Shown here one piece after another: positions 50,818-62,500 of a stretch of 64,000 bases of DNA (the first letter of the stretch is position 1; the number at the start of each line of letters is the position of its first letter). The DNA is from Ampullaceana balthica. Lineage: Eukaryota; Mollusca; Gastropoda; Lymnaeidae. The translations under genes and the position numbers were made by a program. The notes below the pieces were generated by a model. That model saw only the letters and a program-made list of their open reading frames with translations. It ran no database searches and was not told the origin of the DNA. The stretch is taken from assembly GCA_944989445.1 (NCBI GenBank), contig CALYLW010000691.1, positions 530,048-594,047 of the forward strand, written 5' to 3'.

Positions 50818-51077
50818 ACTAAATGCATGTTAAACACCTCGCTTTTATTGTACAAGTTTGTGTGCCAGACTTACTGTTAGATAACACTTTGGATATAGAA
50901 TAAACATTCCAGGGTTAGCTTATGGTTAGTTTCGTTGCTAATAATTCATGCAATGAGGCAACTGACAAAAGAAAAAATAATAAAATCATAAGCTCTGTAA
51001 TCGTTTGTCTTTCATGAGGCAAAGTTTCCATGCAAAAATAGGATAACAAGTCTCTTATATATTAATCAACAACTGTC

Positions 51078-51225
51078 ACTCTTTTCAGCTTGACCTACAA
51101 ATATCACTCTGGTCAGCTTGACCAACAAATATCACTCTGGTCAGCTTGACCAACAAATATCACTCTGGTCAGCTTGACCTACAATTATCACTCTGGTTAG
51201 CTTGACCAACAAATATCACAAGAAA
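51078..51225. repeat. 28-bp minisatellite
   Basis: Five copies of a unit containing CACTCTGGTCAGCTTGACC and AACAAATAT. Confidence 0.88.
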
Positions 51226-51337
51226 GGCATTAATTTTAAGGTTTGAATATTTAATTGTTTTATTTAAGTAAGTTTCTTTTTTTTTAATGCATAAGTGCTA
51301 TTCTCTTCATTCACTTTTGTTTATGGCTATTCCTAGT

Positions 51338-51462
51338 GTGAACCAATATTGCTAGTGTGTACCAATATTGATGGTGAGTACTAATATTGCTGGTGTACAC
51401 TAATATTGCTGGTGTGTACCAATATTGCTGGTGTGTACCAATATCGATGCTGTGTACCAGCA
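51338..51462. repeat. About 20-bp minisatellite
   Basis: Six to seven copies of GCTGGTGTGTACCAATATT with small changes. Confidence 0.88.
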
Positions 51463-53382
51463 ATAATATTTTAAAACTATTTTTTATAGGAATAGGCCTT
51501 GCGATATAACATATGGCAGAATCTATTAATCGAAATATCCTGAGTTTTAAGGTTGACAAATTTATTATAAGAAACAAGTCAATATGTAAATGTAGGAATA
51601 TTGAGAAGGAAGTATCTTATCAGCTATTTGTGAATTATTAGTTAATTTAAGACAGCATTTTGGACTTCAACAGGAAAAAACAGTAGTTTTTTAATTTTTA
51701 TTTTACTATGCTAATATTTTGAGAACGTATTTATTCTTTAGTATTTATCATAAAAACATTATTACACTAAAATGTTGTCTAAAAATAGTAGTACAGTATT
51801 ACATAATTAGTTATGATGTATTCAGGTTTGAGAAATGACAAGCCCTATAGGCATCTAAAATCATTTTTATCTCTTTAGACCATAATATTTTTAAAAATAT
51901 GCATAATATGTTCAAAACATATACACAACAACATATTTTTTAAAATTATTTTAATTTGAGGAAAATAATATGTACTATTTTTTAGTATTAATTTAGTATG
52001 TATGATCAAATGTTATTATACAAAATAAATGTTGTTTGTTATGCTTTAAAGGTAATAAATAATTCATATGAATAGTTTGAAATGCCATTAAAATATCCAT
52101 GACAATATAACTTAAAATAATATTAATGATGTATATTTTATTTAACTTGTTATCTCAGGATTTTACGAGTCTTATGGGATGCTAAACATTTGATACGAAT
52201 CACTGCAAACTAATGGCATAGGATATCAAAACTACGTTATGAATTATGAGATGTATACATAGTATGGTGCCAACAATTACCATGCTCAGTACTAGACATA
52301 TAACTATATTGGTCAATATTTTCAAATCAGTCATGTACGGTTAGCAGTAGAAATGAAAACAAAATATAAAAGTTGCCTAAAAACATTTAATGATCATCAC
52401 AGACTTAAGCTTTGATTTTGCTTGCTTCAAAGAAACAATTGAGTAATGATGAGCTCTTGAGAAGAGTTGTTGAGATTTTAATGACTTTGACCAAAAAAAT
52501 TAAGAATACAATTTTAAAGCAGACGCTATAGAATTTTAACAAATTTAATTTGTGAAATATATTTTTAAAAAATATTTATTGTTAATTCCTCTGCTCAAAT
52601 AACATATTTTTCTTTGTTGCCTTTTGTCAGTTTTTGCAGATGATACAAATCGTATGTTAATTAATATGATATGTTAAATGGTTTTTGTACAAGATAACAT
52701 TAGTTTATACAAATTTGGAAATATCAGTTAGCATAATAAGTAATTATTTTCTTAATCTTTTATTATGAAATTTAAAAAGTAACATTTGTTTATGCTTTCA
52801 ATTAAAATTAGTACTTATCTTTGATGTGGTTTTGTAAAATATGGAATATATTGATGTGTTAACTTTTACTGTTTTCTCCTCCTGTGGGGAGGTAAAACAT
52901 TTTTAATCTTCTTCCAGGATATTAACAATAATAAATATATATCATAATACATTAAATATTAGCATGAAATACATAAACTTAGTATGTGCGTGTATGTGTA
53001 AAATGTTGTAGCTGCAACATCCATTTCACATTGTTTTTCTTTTTTCAAAAACACGTTTTGTATGGGGAAATTATAATAAAATTAATTCAGTGATTGTAAA
53101 ACATGCAGAAGAGATATGCCTTTTTATGTTAACTTATTTCGAAATACAATTTATACTGTATAAGGTATTTTAATTTTAGAAAAACGATGATACATTGAGA
53201 AGATGCACGCCTTTAAAGTGCATTAGTGCATTTTAGAGAATTTGTGGAAACACCAAAATTTGAGTTATCTTACTTGGATATCCTTTCAGTGTTAAAACAA
53301 GAACACAAGACAAGACATTTATTAAAAAAAATACTTAACCTTAAAAATCAGCTAAATATATATTAAATAACATAATTTGCAA
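51463..53382. other. AT-rich, no gene recognised
   Basis: Nearly 2 kb with no supported gene, repeat or long open frame. Confidence 0.45.
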
Positions 53383-54625
53383 TCTGTCACTTAGTGTCTG
53401 TCCGTGACGCTATGCGAGGTAACTCTAGATAAAAAAATATATAGAAGTAAAAAAGTAGCTTTCGAGATTAACAAAATGTGTTTCTCGCCATCGCCATAAA
53501 ATATTGTGACGTGACGTCATTATTTGAGCTTTTAATTAATTTGTGAAGGGAACGAAGTAAAAAGAGCAATGTTTTATTTGATGTGATTAATATATATTTT
53601 TTTATTAAATGACCGTTTTTGTGTATGTGCCCATGTCAATATTACGTACGTAATTATAAATTTAATTTTCTATATTAATATATAACATTCATTTTTCTGC
53701 TTATGAAATTAAACAATTAATTGTCGTTTGGTTGTCAATTTTCGATGCGTTTTGAACTACAAAGCCATTATTTATTACTGCAAATGAAATTCGCCAACTT
53801 ATGCTTCAGTTTAGCGTTTCTTTTTCTGTTATACACTTTGAGATTGCATATGTGTATATTTTTAAAAAATAACATATTTAAAAATCGGACTCCTCCCCAC
53901 AATAGTTTTTTTATTATTATTTACATGTAATATTTTAATGCGTCTTAGACTAATTTGGAATAAAGAAATATTTGCATTTAATATAGAACTGGAATGGGGT
54001 GCTGACTTGACAATAATGAAAACGTTTACTAGAATTCCTAAAACGTGCTGATTAAATTGTATATACGATTACCTGAAGATAATGTAATATTTTCTTTTAC
54101 ACAGTGATTAACTTTACTTCAAAGGTTTCATGCAAAATAAATAGTTCTTTGTTATTCATATTTGTAAATAGTTACAATTTTTTATTTACATGTTTTTGAT
54201 AATGTAAAGGTAATAATGTATGGACCAATGGGCGCATAAACTGACAAGTCATAATAGATCTTGAAAAGGTGCTGACTTGACAATAATAAAAACGTTTATG
54301 TGAATTACAAACATGTTTATATTAAATTGTAAATATGTATTAACAGTTGATAATTTAATCTTTTCTGTTATCCTGTGACAAACTTTACTTACTACGTCTC
54401 ATGCAAAATGAATAATTCTTTGTTATTAACATGTGTAAAAATTACGCTATTTTCAAACGTCCGCATAAAATTGTTCAATATGGAAAAAAAATTAAATTTT
54501 TCTCTCTTGGTCTCTAAATTGTCTGATTATTTACTATGCGGCTTTCAGGCAAAAGGGAAAAATTACAAAAACTGAAATATATCCATTTTGAAAACTTCCG
54601 TCATTTTTGACGGGTAGTACACTAG
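53383..54625 (+). mobile_element. Non-autonomous Helitron (mixed family), 3' end certain, 5' end tentative
   Basis: The 3' end is textbook: a perfect hairpin CCGTCA-TTTT-TGACGG (54598-54613), then GGTAGTACACTAG ending at 54625, then T. The tentative 5' end is TCTGTCACTTAGTGTCTG at 53383, preceded by A. It includes the CGAGATTAACAAAATG and TGACGTCA module (53462-53520) shared with family B. It also includes a direct duplication (GGTGCTGACTTGACAATAAT at 53998 and 54267) and a piece related to family C (54455-54575). No protein is encoded. Confidence 0.55.
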
Positions 54626-54640
54626 TATATATATTTTTTT

Positions 54641-56212
54641 AGGGGACAGCCAAGTATCCGGAATGCCGGATATCCGGATCGGATATCGCGATTTTTGCCA
54701 ATATCCGGATTCGGCAAATACTTCGGATGGGGTCCGAAAATTAATATAGTAAAGAATTTATGAATTCCAAATTAATTCAATATTAAGAGTTTATATAAAC
54801 AAATATATAAAAGGTAAAAAACAATAACCAGAAATCAGTACATTTAACAATGATGGTTAGTGAGAGAGCATTCAGCACAGTGTGACAGATAAATGATGAC
54901 AAGCGAGCGCTTGATTCCGAACAAACTTGTGATGTTATTATACTTGAAAAAGATTTTTGGTATGAAAAACTCTTAATTTTTCGAAACTTAAAAATTTTTA
55001 GAACAAACTAAAAACGTATATGTAACAAGTACTGCTTAGTACTATTTTACAACTTAATAGTAACTACTAATTAGTAACTATTTTATTTACTCATGTCATT
55101 AAATTATATTCATTGTTATATCTGATATATTAATTTAATGTTACAAAAATATTCACTTTATGTTAAAAAATAATACTTTTAAGCTTAATTTTTATTTTTT
55201 AGTTTATACTATAAACATTATAGTTAAACAGGAGCCTTGGAAACTGGGACAGGCTGAGTGTTGGCTTTCTTTTTCAACTTCTTTGCTATTGACTAGTACG
55301 CTTACAGTATTCAATTATTCAACACTTTCAATTCAGTATTTACATTTAAACATTTTACTTATATGATATACGCTATATCAATGTAATATTTTATATTCTT
55401 TGTTGTTTTTGACAGTTGATCTTTAAATGTCAGTTGCAATTGGGATTTGATTTACTAACTTAAAAATTAAAATTTTGCTGGTCTCACGTGTTATATCTTA
55501 TTCAGACAAATACTTTTAAACTCTAGTCCATTGTGAATATAATAATTATACAAAATAAGTTAACTAAAAAGTTAAGTTATACATTAAATTATTAATATAG
55601 AACAAAATAAACAAAATAACAAGCGTTGATAATGAAATCATTAAAATCTAAGCAAAATAAAAAAATAGTAAATATTATACAAAATAGTAAAACAATCAAT
55701 TTTAATACGAGAAAAAAATATTAAGTTAACAAGTTAAAAGTATAGATATTACTTTTCCACGTAAAATAACAAACTAAGTTAACTAACAAAATATTAAACG
55801 TGATTCGTCTTAATAAAAGAACATGTTTTATTATGGCTCTAGATCACGACTTCTTGTACACCACACTGCACACTCAAGTACAACACTGTTCTCTTGGTAC
55901 ACACTACACAGTTCGTTGAACTTCCTTCAAGTTCTTTCAATCAATTCATTGTAAAATGTTCATCGTTGACGTTGACAGTATCACAAAGCGTCATTTTAGA
56001 TAGCAGCTACTATCCATTTTTTTAAATAATTAATGTTTTATAAAAATAGTATTAAATACTAGATATAAAGTAAGAAAGTACACCCTCTTAGCTTTTACAC
56101 TTACACTCTAAATGTGGAGATATCCAGATCCGGAAACTGGATTCGGCAAATAGTAGGGCCAAACTATCCGGATTCGGCAAATAGTAAAAAAACTCCCTCC
56201 GGCTGTTCCCTA
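54641..56212 (+). mobile_element. hAT-type transposon, internally decayed
   Basis: The left end AGGGGACAGCC and right end GGCTGTTCCCT are inverted repeats with one mismatch. The ends also hold repeated TCCGGATTCGGCAAATA motifs (54697, 56138, 56169). A hAT dimerisation-domain remnant lies at 54850-54965. The rest (55000-56050) is AT-rich without a frame. No clear 8-bp target duplication is visible. Confidence 0.55.
54850..54965 (+). pseudogene. hAT C-terminal dimerisation fragment
   Basis: Plus strand: SERAFSTV, a stop, then QINDDKRALDSEQTCDVIIL. Matches the SERxFSxAGxixxxxRxxLxPExxexLxFL signature at the end of hAT transposases. Broken by a stop. Confidence 0.62.
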
Positions 56213-56214
<2 letters not shown>

Positions 56215-56274
<60 letters not shown>

Positions 56275-56300
56275 ATATAGATGTATATATATATAAAATA
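56215..56300. repeat. (TA)n/(TG)n microsatellite
   Basis: About 45 bases of TA, then GTGTGTGTGTG, then TA again. Confidence 0.92.
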
Positions 56301-56572
56301 TAAAAACACTCGATAAAGTAAAATACATAACTTAAACTGAACAATTAAAAAAAATAGATTTTTATTGTTGTTATATTATGTATATAAATAATAACAATAG
56401 AGACTTTTAAAATAGTATAAACTTTTTGGGAGCCTTGGGTTTCATCAACAATGCAAGCTTATGATTGTTGAATTTCCATTATTCATTCTCAAATGCATGT
56501 AGATTAAATACAAATTATTTTGTAAGTCCTAAAGTTTAATAAAACAATTATTTAAAATTTTCAATAATTAAA
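56301..56572. other. No gene recognised
   Basis: AT-rich filler. Confidence 0.35.
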
Positions 56573-56705
56573 AGGAGGATTTATTTTAACCCCGGAGAGA
56601 TGATTTGAAAACAAAGTCTCCGGGGAGCGACTATGTTTTAAAATAAAATCTCCGGCGGAGACTTTATTTTGGGGATACTTACTTTCGTGACACCGGCTCC
56701 ACAGC
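56573..56705 (-). repeat. MITE-like repeat, inverted relative of 15465-15655
   Basis: AGGAGGATTTATTTTAACCC, GTCTCCGGGGAGCGAC and GTGACACCGGCTC mirror the repeat near 15.5 kb in the opposite orientation. No protein. Confidence 0.4.
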
Positions 56706-57174
56706 TATGCGTTATTTTGCTATGCATGTTTTTAAATTACATTTGTACCTGATTGAATTTTTAGTTAACATCCTAAGTCCTTTTTGTTGTACGTAAATTG
56801 TCTCAATATTATATAATTAAATTGTTATATGTATATAAAACTATAATTTGCATTCTCAATAGTAAATTAAAGCCAAAATTGTATATTTAAAGCAGAAAAC
56901 CTAATTTAAAACATCGCACTCAGATAAATACATAACAGACAATTTAAATTCATAAGAACTTAGGCTAATATTTATATTTCTAATTCAGAGGGTTTGAAAA
57001 TATTTAACATTTTTAAACACTCATTTCACCAAATGAGACACTTGCCAAAAATAAAAACAAAAATAAATAAAATAAGAATGATTCTAGGTAACTTCAAACA
57101 AACCAGAGATATTTTACATATTTGGAATTACTTAATGTCCTATATTCTGCAATTATCTTTTTTTATTTTATTTT
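56706..57174. other. No gene recognised
   Basis: AT-rich; a 62-codon frame at 56994-57182 has no recognisable similarity or composition signal. Confidence 0.35.
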
Positions 57175-57740
57175 TAAAATAAATCCTTTATATTAACTCA
57201 TTGTATCTGCCTGATTGTTTGCTTGATTGTTTGCCGAAAAAACTTTGGATCGATTTTTAACCCACTACGCTAGCGAACTGAAATTTGCAGGCAGACTCGT
57301 GCCGAAGATAAAAATGATCTATCCAAATTTCAGATCGATCGAAATTACTGTAATTAATTAATACATTTTTAATGCTTTCTATATATCTCAATGTAGAACG
57401 TTTGTGCTAGAGTTACGGTGCATATTATATTGAACAACCTTTTTAATATTTTCCTGTCGCGCGCTGATGTGCGTATTATATTGATGATACTTGTTTTGAT
57501 ATATATTCCCCATCTGTAAATGTTTGTGCTAATCTGTCGCGGTGCGCATTATATAAAACATGTTTTTATAACCCTTTTCCCGTGATCAAATCGTGCTGAA
57601 ATTTAGCAGGCAGACTATAGCAGTTTTTTATTTACTATAAATTCTTTACGTATTTGAGACATAACTACAATTTTGTTTTTTTGGATTGTTGTGCGATGCG
57701 TATTATAATGAACATACCTTTAGTTATGTTTGATAAATAA
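57175..57740 (-). repeat. Dispersed repeat family R1, copy C (reversed, diverged)
   Basis: Starts ATAAATCCTTTATATTAACT and ends ATAAATAAAGGATTTATATT. In reverse it keeps all four CGCACC-type motifs (about 57410, 57470, 57540, 57695) and the ATCGATTTTTAACCCACTA block. It abuts the truncated Helitron-like relic to its right. Confidence 0.58.
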
Positions 57741-57793
57741 AGGATTTATATTCAAAAACTTTTTTACGAGTTTTTTTTTATTCAATAGACCAA

Positions 57794-58430
57794 TTAACTT
57801 ATACTTGTTTGATAATACGAAATATTCAACTTTTTGAAATTTACACAATGTTCTGACACTGTTTTTCTTACTGTCTCCAGTCTCTTTTTTCTAGATTCAT
57901 GTGTTTCAAGTCGTCTTTGTTCTGATACTGTTTTTCTTACTGTCTCCAGTCTCAATTTTCTAGATTCATGAGTTTCAAGTCGTCTTTGTTCTAACACTGT
58001 TTTTCTTACTGTCTCCAGTCTCTTTTTTCTAGATTCATGCGTTTCAAGTCGTCTTTGTTCTGATACTGTTTTTCTTACTGTCTCAAGTCTCAATTTTCTA
58101 GATTCATGAGTTTCAAGCCGTCTTTGTTCTAACACTGTTTTTCTTACTGTCTCTAGTCTCTTTTTTTCTAGATTCATGTGTTTCCAGTCTCCTTATTTTC
58201 TGAAGCTCTTATCCGTAGTGTTTCCAGTATAGAATTTCTAGCTTCCTGTGCTTCTAGTATTCTTTTTTTCTAAACTTTCCTTTCTTATGTCCTCCAGTCG
58301 TGACTTTCTTGATTCTCGTGTTTCTTGTATTTTTGCATTATCAAGTGTGAGACTTTCGTCATTAAATCTGCCTTTTTGCTGTTCAGAATGCTTGTTTTCC
58401 ATAATGGCTGTTTCTATTATGCACAAAACT
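57794..58430 (-). pseudogene. Repetitive N-terminal part of a Helitron-like protein (tentative)
   Basis: Minus strand: MENKHSEQQKGRFNDESL (about 58400) leads through RESRKSRLEDIRKESLEKK into 4-5 copies of a 23-residue unit, EQRRLETHESRKLRLETVRK. Arg/Glu-rich ESR-xx-RLE-xx-R repeats of this kind sit before the Rep domain in some animal Helitron proteins. The assignment is by analogy and no Rep or helicase motif is present. Extra bases in a poly-A run (58150-58165) shift the frame between the two halves. The sequence is cut at about 57790 next to family R1. Confidence 0.4.
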
Positions 58431-59754
58431 GTTTAACTTATTACCGATTTTTAAAATATTGTATTATCCTCTTTTTCAGAAGTAGAAGACAGAATTTTAT
58501 CTCTTACATCTTAAACCATTAATGACCTTTTCAGAGTATTTTTTACGGCAGAAGAAGATTTTCTTCCGATTGAACTTTATTCTTTCTAGACAATTTTTGT
58601 GAAAATCCACAAACATAAGAAGTAATCTAATGTAAATGTCAATTAAAAAAAATAATATGTTTAATCCGATTTCCAATATTTTTGATCAAAGCTATAGCCT
58701 TGCATGCAATATAAAGCAATATCATTATAAAATTATTATTTTAATGGATTTCAGATGATTTCATTTAAAATGTTTAATATATTATGTGAAATAAAAATAA
58801 CAACAAACGTTATATGATGAATAGATATGGCGTCTAATTCCGGACATAACATATACGTTTATTAGTGGTGGGATTTAGCGCGTCATATATATCTATAAAA
58901 GTGTAGCGGACATTTTTTAAAATAAAAAAGTTATTTATAAGTATGCTTTTACCGTAGAGTTGTATTTGAAGGTAAATTTGACAAAGTTTCCACCATGTTT
59001 TAATGATTGTGTATATATTAGATATTATATGATTTTTTTTATTGTTCTTGAAAGTAAGCAAAATTCAAAATTATTGGTAAAATAGAGACCATACTTAGAA
59101 TAAACAAACATGTTTTGAATTACGAACATGAATCACGCATAAGATATTATGTAGCACATGGGTATGAATCATTTTTTTATAAAGCCACACATATGACAGA
59201 TATATAATAATAAAGCTACTTAATAAATGGCTGATTGTTATTGTCGAAGCGAGAAAACCTCACTGTGTGGTACCTAGCTGTGAAAGTTAAAGATTGCCAG
59301 AGTAGGATAAAGGGGTATGGTAATGTAAAAGTATATGGTCCTGATAGACTGAGTTTTTCCAAGCGGAGAGAGGTTGTCAGTTAGCGTATATCCTTCAGTA
59401 TTATTTGCAAAGTTAGTAAGCAAAACTTTCTGACTAATGGGAATATTATTTTTTTTTGTTACTTATTTTTCAGATAAATAAATGTATATGTATACACTAT
59501 ACAATGTAAATATATTTAAGTTTATTTTGTGTTTGTAAACTTAATCAAATCCTTAGAAAACGACGAAAATTATAGCAGAAAAAAATAGTATAAACCGTAC
59601 ATAGTGTGACAATTGCATTGAAATTAAGAATATATGAAAGAAAGTACATAAGTAACATTATGAAAAAAAGCGTATGCATTGTTACGTAATTGTAAAACGA
59701 AAGTAGATGTTCATATTGAAACGTATAATAATAAAAATGACAAAGCTCAATTTA
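58431..59754. other. No gene recognised
   Basis: AT-rich. A GC-richer patch at 59225-59400 (GAAAACCTCACTGTGTGGTA) might be an old exon or repeat, but I cannot name it. Confidence 0.35.
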
Positions 59755-60159
59755 TAACGCGTAAATGAAAAAGTGCACAACATAAATAAAGATTTGGGAA
59801 AGCGCCATCAGGCAATAAAAGATTTTAGAAAGCGCACCGCTGAATATAAAGTATAGGAAACAAATAGTGCACCAAAATAAACTCGTTTTGAATATCCGCA
59901 TGAAGCTGTTCAATATGGGAGTGAGATATAATTTATTTCTCTTTGACTCCACATTTTATAATTATTTTTTTTTATATACTGCTTTCAGGCAAAAGCGACA
60001 ATTATAAAACCTATACCAAAACCATCTGCAGGTTAAAAGGAACCGTCCAGCAAAATTTGGTCCTTGTCCGTTATTTGGTTTTTAAATGAGATCGGGACAG
60101 AAAGCGGCGACAAACATACAAAAATCAAACATACAAACAACTGAGCTTTATGTATTAGA
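59755..60159 (-). mobile_element. Helitron family C, 5'-terminal fragment
   Basis: On the minus strand it begins TCTAATACATAAAGCTCAGT (60159), preceded by A, and continues through GTTTGTATGTTTG, CCAAATAACGGACAAGGACC and GGTTCCTTTTAACCTGCAG. It matches 22240-22610 in order and orientation. No 3' end is found; truncated. Confidence 0.58.
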
Positions 60160-60329
60160 TAAATGAGAAATATATATATAGTACAGGAGAAAATAGCATG
60201 AGATCCACATGTCAATAAAGTTATTAAAAATCAAACAAAACACTAGGCTTTATAAAAATAAATTTTTACAAACATAATAGAGATATAGAAGTACCCACCC
60301 AAGCTGTTGGAGAGATGTGGATAAAGAAC

Positions 60330-60600
60330 AGTACAACAACAAATCATGGAAAGGAAGTGGATATTGATTTGGACACACCCTTAGGAATTATAGCAGCAGA
60401 ACTAGGCAGGCCTTAGATTGGAACCCTCAGTGCAAACGACAACGAGGAAGACCCAAGCGTACAAGCAGACGGAGCATGTTAGAAGAGGCTGAAAGCGCTG
60501 GGAAGATTTGAAGCGACTGGCAAGGGACCGTATATCGTGGCGAGCTTTGTCAGAGGCCCTATGTTCCACAAGGAACTCAAAGGAAAAATGATGATGATTA
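60330..60600 (+). pseudogene. RTE-like LINE C-terminal tail
   Basis: Plus strand: ALDWNPQCKRQRGRPKRTSR (60410-60470), RSMLEEAESAGKI, then WRAL-EALCSTR-like sequence after a frame change. It ends in ATGATGATGATT. The RQALDWNPQGKRKRGRPKxTWR signature is the standard C-terminus of this LINE type. 5'-truncated and frameshifted. Confidence 0.65.
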
Positions 60601-60709
60601 ATTAATTCTGATTTAGAAATACAGCACAAATATAACTTAATACAATCTTCAAATAGGCATAATGATAGAAACACGATTCTTATTCTGTATGCAATAATAA
60701 ATACATATG

Positions 60710-60815
60710 AATATGCATTCTTCCCGTCCGGAATTTGGGCGTGGAATCGGTTGCCTGAAGAAACCAGAAAAACCAACACTTTATCAATATTTAAAAATCT
60801 AATAATAATGTAGGA
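60710..60815 (+). pseudogene. Second LINE C-terminal tail (Jockey/CR1-type)
   Basis: Plus strand: AFFPSGIWAWNRLPEETRKT, then NTLSIFKNLIIM and a stop. The SFFPRTIxxWNxLPEExxxxxSLxxFKxxL pattern ends many Jockey/CR1-like reverse transcriptases. It belongs to a different LINE from the one directly upstream. Confidence 0.65.
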
Positions 60816-60869
60816 CTAAACACAAACGACACATAATCGTAGGACGCCATAATCTTATGTATAGAAGGA

Positions 60870-62204
60870 GCGTATGTAAACGATAAGATAAGATATACAA
60901 AATTATAAGGATGATAAAGGAGGACATAATAAAACAAAAAGGAGGACGAAAAAAGGAGGACATTTTGAATAACTCACTTGAGCCGTCCCGGATTAAAATC
61001 ACAGTCAGTGAAATATTATTGTAATAGCTGCCACTGTTCATGCAAAGAGTCTTAACAAAAAAAATTAATTTTGTCTTGTAAAAAATGATTTAACATTGCA
61101 GTATTCGTCAAACAATTGAACATCATCTACAATAATACCTTTCTCTTTCAGATGCAATATGCACGGCAAAAGGTCATCAAATTTACTGTCTTTAATTTTT
61201 ATCTTAGTTAATCCAATTACAGAATTTGAAAATCATCAAAACGTTTCAACCACTTTTCTAAGTAACTAATGCGTGCGCCATAAACCAATTTAACATCTGC
61301 CATAATGTAATTATATTCTTCTTGTCAACCACTTCCTTTCAGTCTTCTCAACAACTACATGACTCTGTGTAAAATAAATGTCCCCTCATTTTTTTTTCTT
61401 CAAAACTTCCAATGTTGTGCTAAGACGGCTCATAACCTCCTATACTGATGATTCTTTTCTTTTAATGACAGTGACAGCAATACATTGTATTTAAAAAAAA
61501 TAGCCATAATTTTGGATTTTAAAAGTAAACGTACGATGTAATAGTTAAAACAATGATACATAAAAATTATAATACAAAATGTAAAAAAACAATCATTTTA
61601 AAGGATTTTAGCTTTGCCTTCCGGACGGAGGACATTTATCTAATAAGAAAAACCCGTAAAAAACCAAGTTTTTGACTATAAATCCTTTATGTACGAGAAG
61701 TAACTAAAAGAATGTTCATTATAATACGCAGCGCCAGACCATCCAGAAATACAAAATTGAAGTTGTGTCGTAAAACATGTTTAATATAATACGCACCGAT
61801 CAGGAATATGTTTATAAAAAGAGCTGTCAATAAAATACGCACCTTATTGCGCGACAGAAAGGTTGTTCAATATAATACGCACCGCGACGCTCTATCTCAA
61901 AAAATAGCATGATACATAGGATTAAAAAAAATAATCTAAAAAATCAATAATTTAATTACGGTACATGCGATCGATCTGAAATTTTGATACATTGTTTTTA
62001 TCATCGGTACGAAACTGCCTGCAAAATTTCAGCTCGCTATCTTGCGAGCAAGTGGGTTAAAAATCGATCAAAAGTTTTGGCGACAAGCAAGCAAGCAAGC
62101 AAGCAAGCAAGGTCGGTCGGTCGGCCGCAGACACCACGAGTTAATATAAAGGATTTAAAAAGGAGGACTTGTCCTCCTTTCGCGGACGTCTGGCGACCCT
62201 AAAC
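60870..62204 (-). mobile_element. Decayed hAT-like element, interrupted by repeat R1
   Basis: The right end (about 62165-62204) reads, reversed, AGGGTCGCCAGACGTCCGCG and AAAGGAGGAC, a hAT-type terminus. The left part holds several AGGAGGAC motifs and CCGTCCCGG. Between them the minus strand keeps KIKIKDSKFDDLLPCILHLK (about 61150-61210) and VDDVQLFDEYCNVKSFF (about 61085-61140), resembling the DEYxxVK segment of KIAA1586-type hAT proteins. The element boundaries are uncertain. Confidence 0.35.
61651..62157 (+). repeat. Dispersed repeat family R1, copy D (full length)
   Basis: From CGTAAAAAACCAAG to GTTAATATAAAGGATTT, colinear with copy B. Four TTYAWTATAATACGCACC motifs lie at about 61713, 61778, 61823 and 61864. 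It carries an (AAGC)n run at 62085-62110 where copy B has AGCAAGGTCGGGCGGCCGCA. It is inserted in hAT-like sequence. Confidence 0.65.
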
Positions 62205-62500
62205 TCAAATGGGGGATTCGACTTACGGAGTTTTTGAGTTAGGGAAACTGGTGTAATAGGCGCAGATTAATCAAGGAGAATGTTCATATTGAAGGGTGTT
62301 GGGGAGAAACAGCCATAGTGGCTAAAAGGCTTGACAGGAAAGAGGGGCGGTGATGTTTCATATGAAATGAGCCAACTTGCTTTGACTTACAAACACAGGC
62401 CCGTAAGAGGAGTCACCTTCCCTCCCCTCCCCCACTTTACTCCATCGACAGTGGGATGAGGATATTAAGATGTTTCTTTTTAAAAGAAAGACTGCAATAT
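62205..62500 (-). repeat. pogo-type MITE, truncated copy in opposite orientation
   Basis: GATTCGACTTACGGAGTTTT, GGTGTAATAGG and CATATGAAATGAGCCAACTT are the reverse complement of the right two-thirds of the MITE at 62636-63301. It lacks the far end. Confidence 0.62.

Noticed and set aside
56088..56309. Frames rich in Ile-Tyr-Ile-Tyr
   Set aside because: (TA)n microsatellite.
60402..60779. 125-residue minus-strand frame
   Set aside because: Antisense to two LINE tails recognised on the plus strand.
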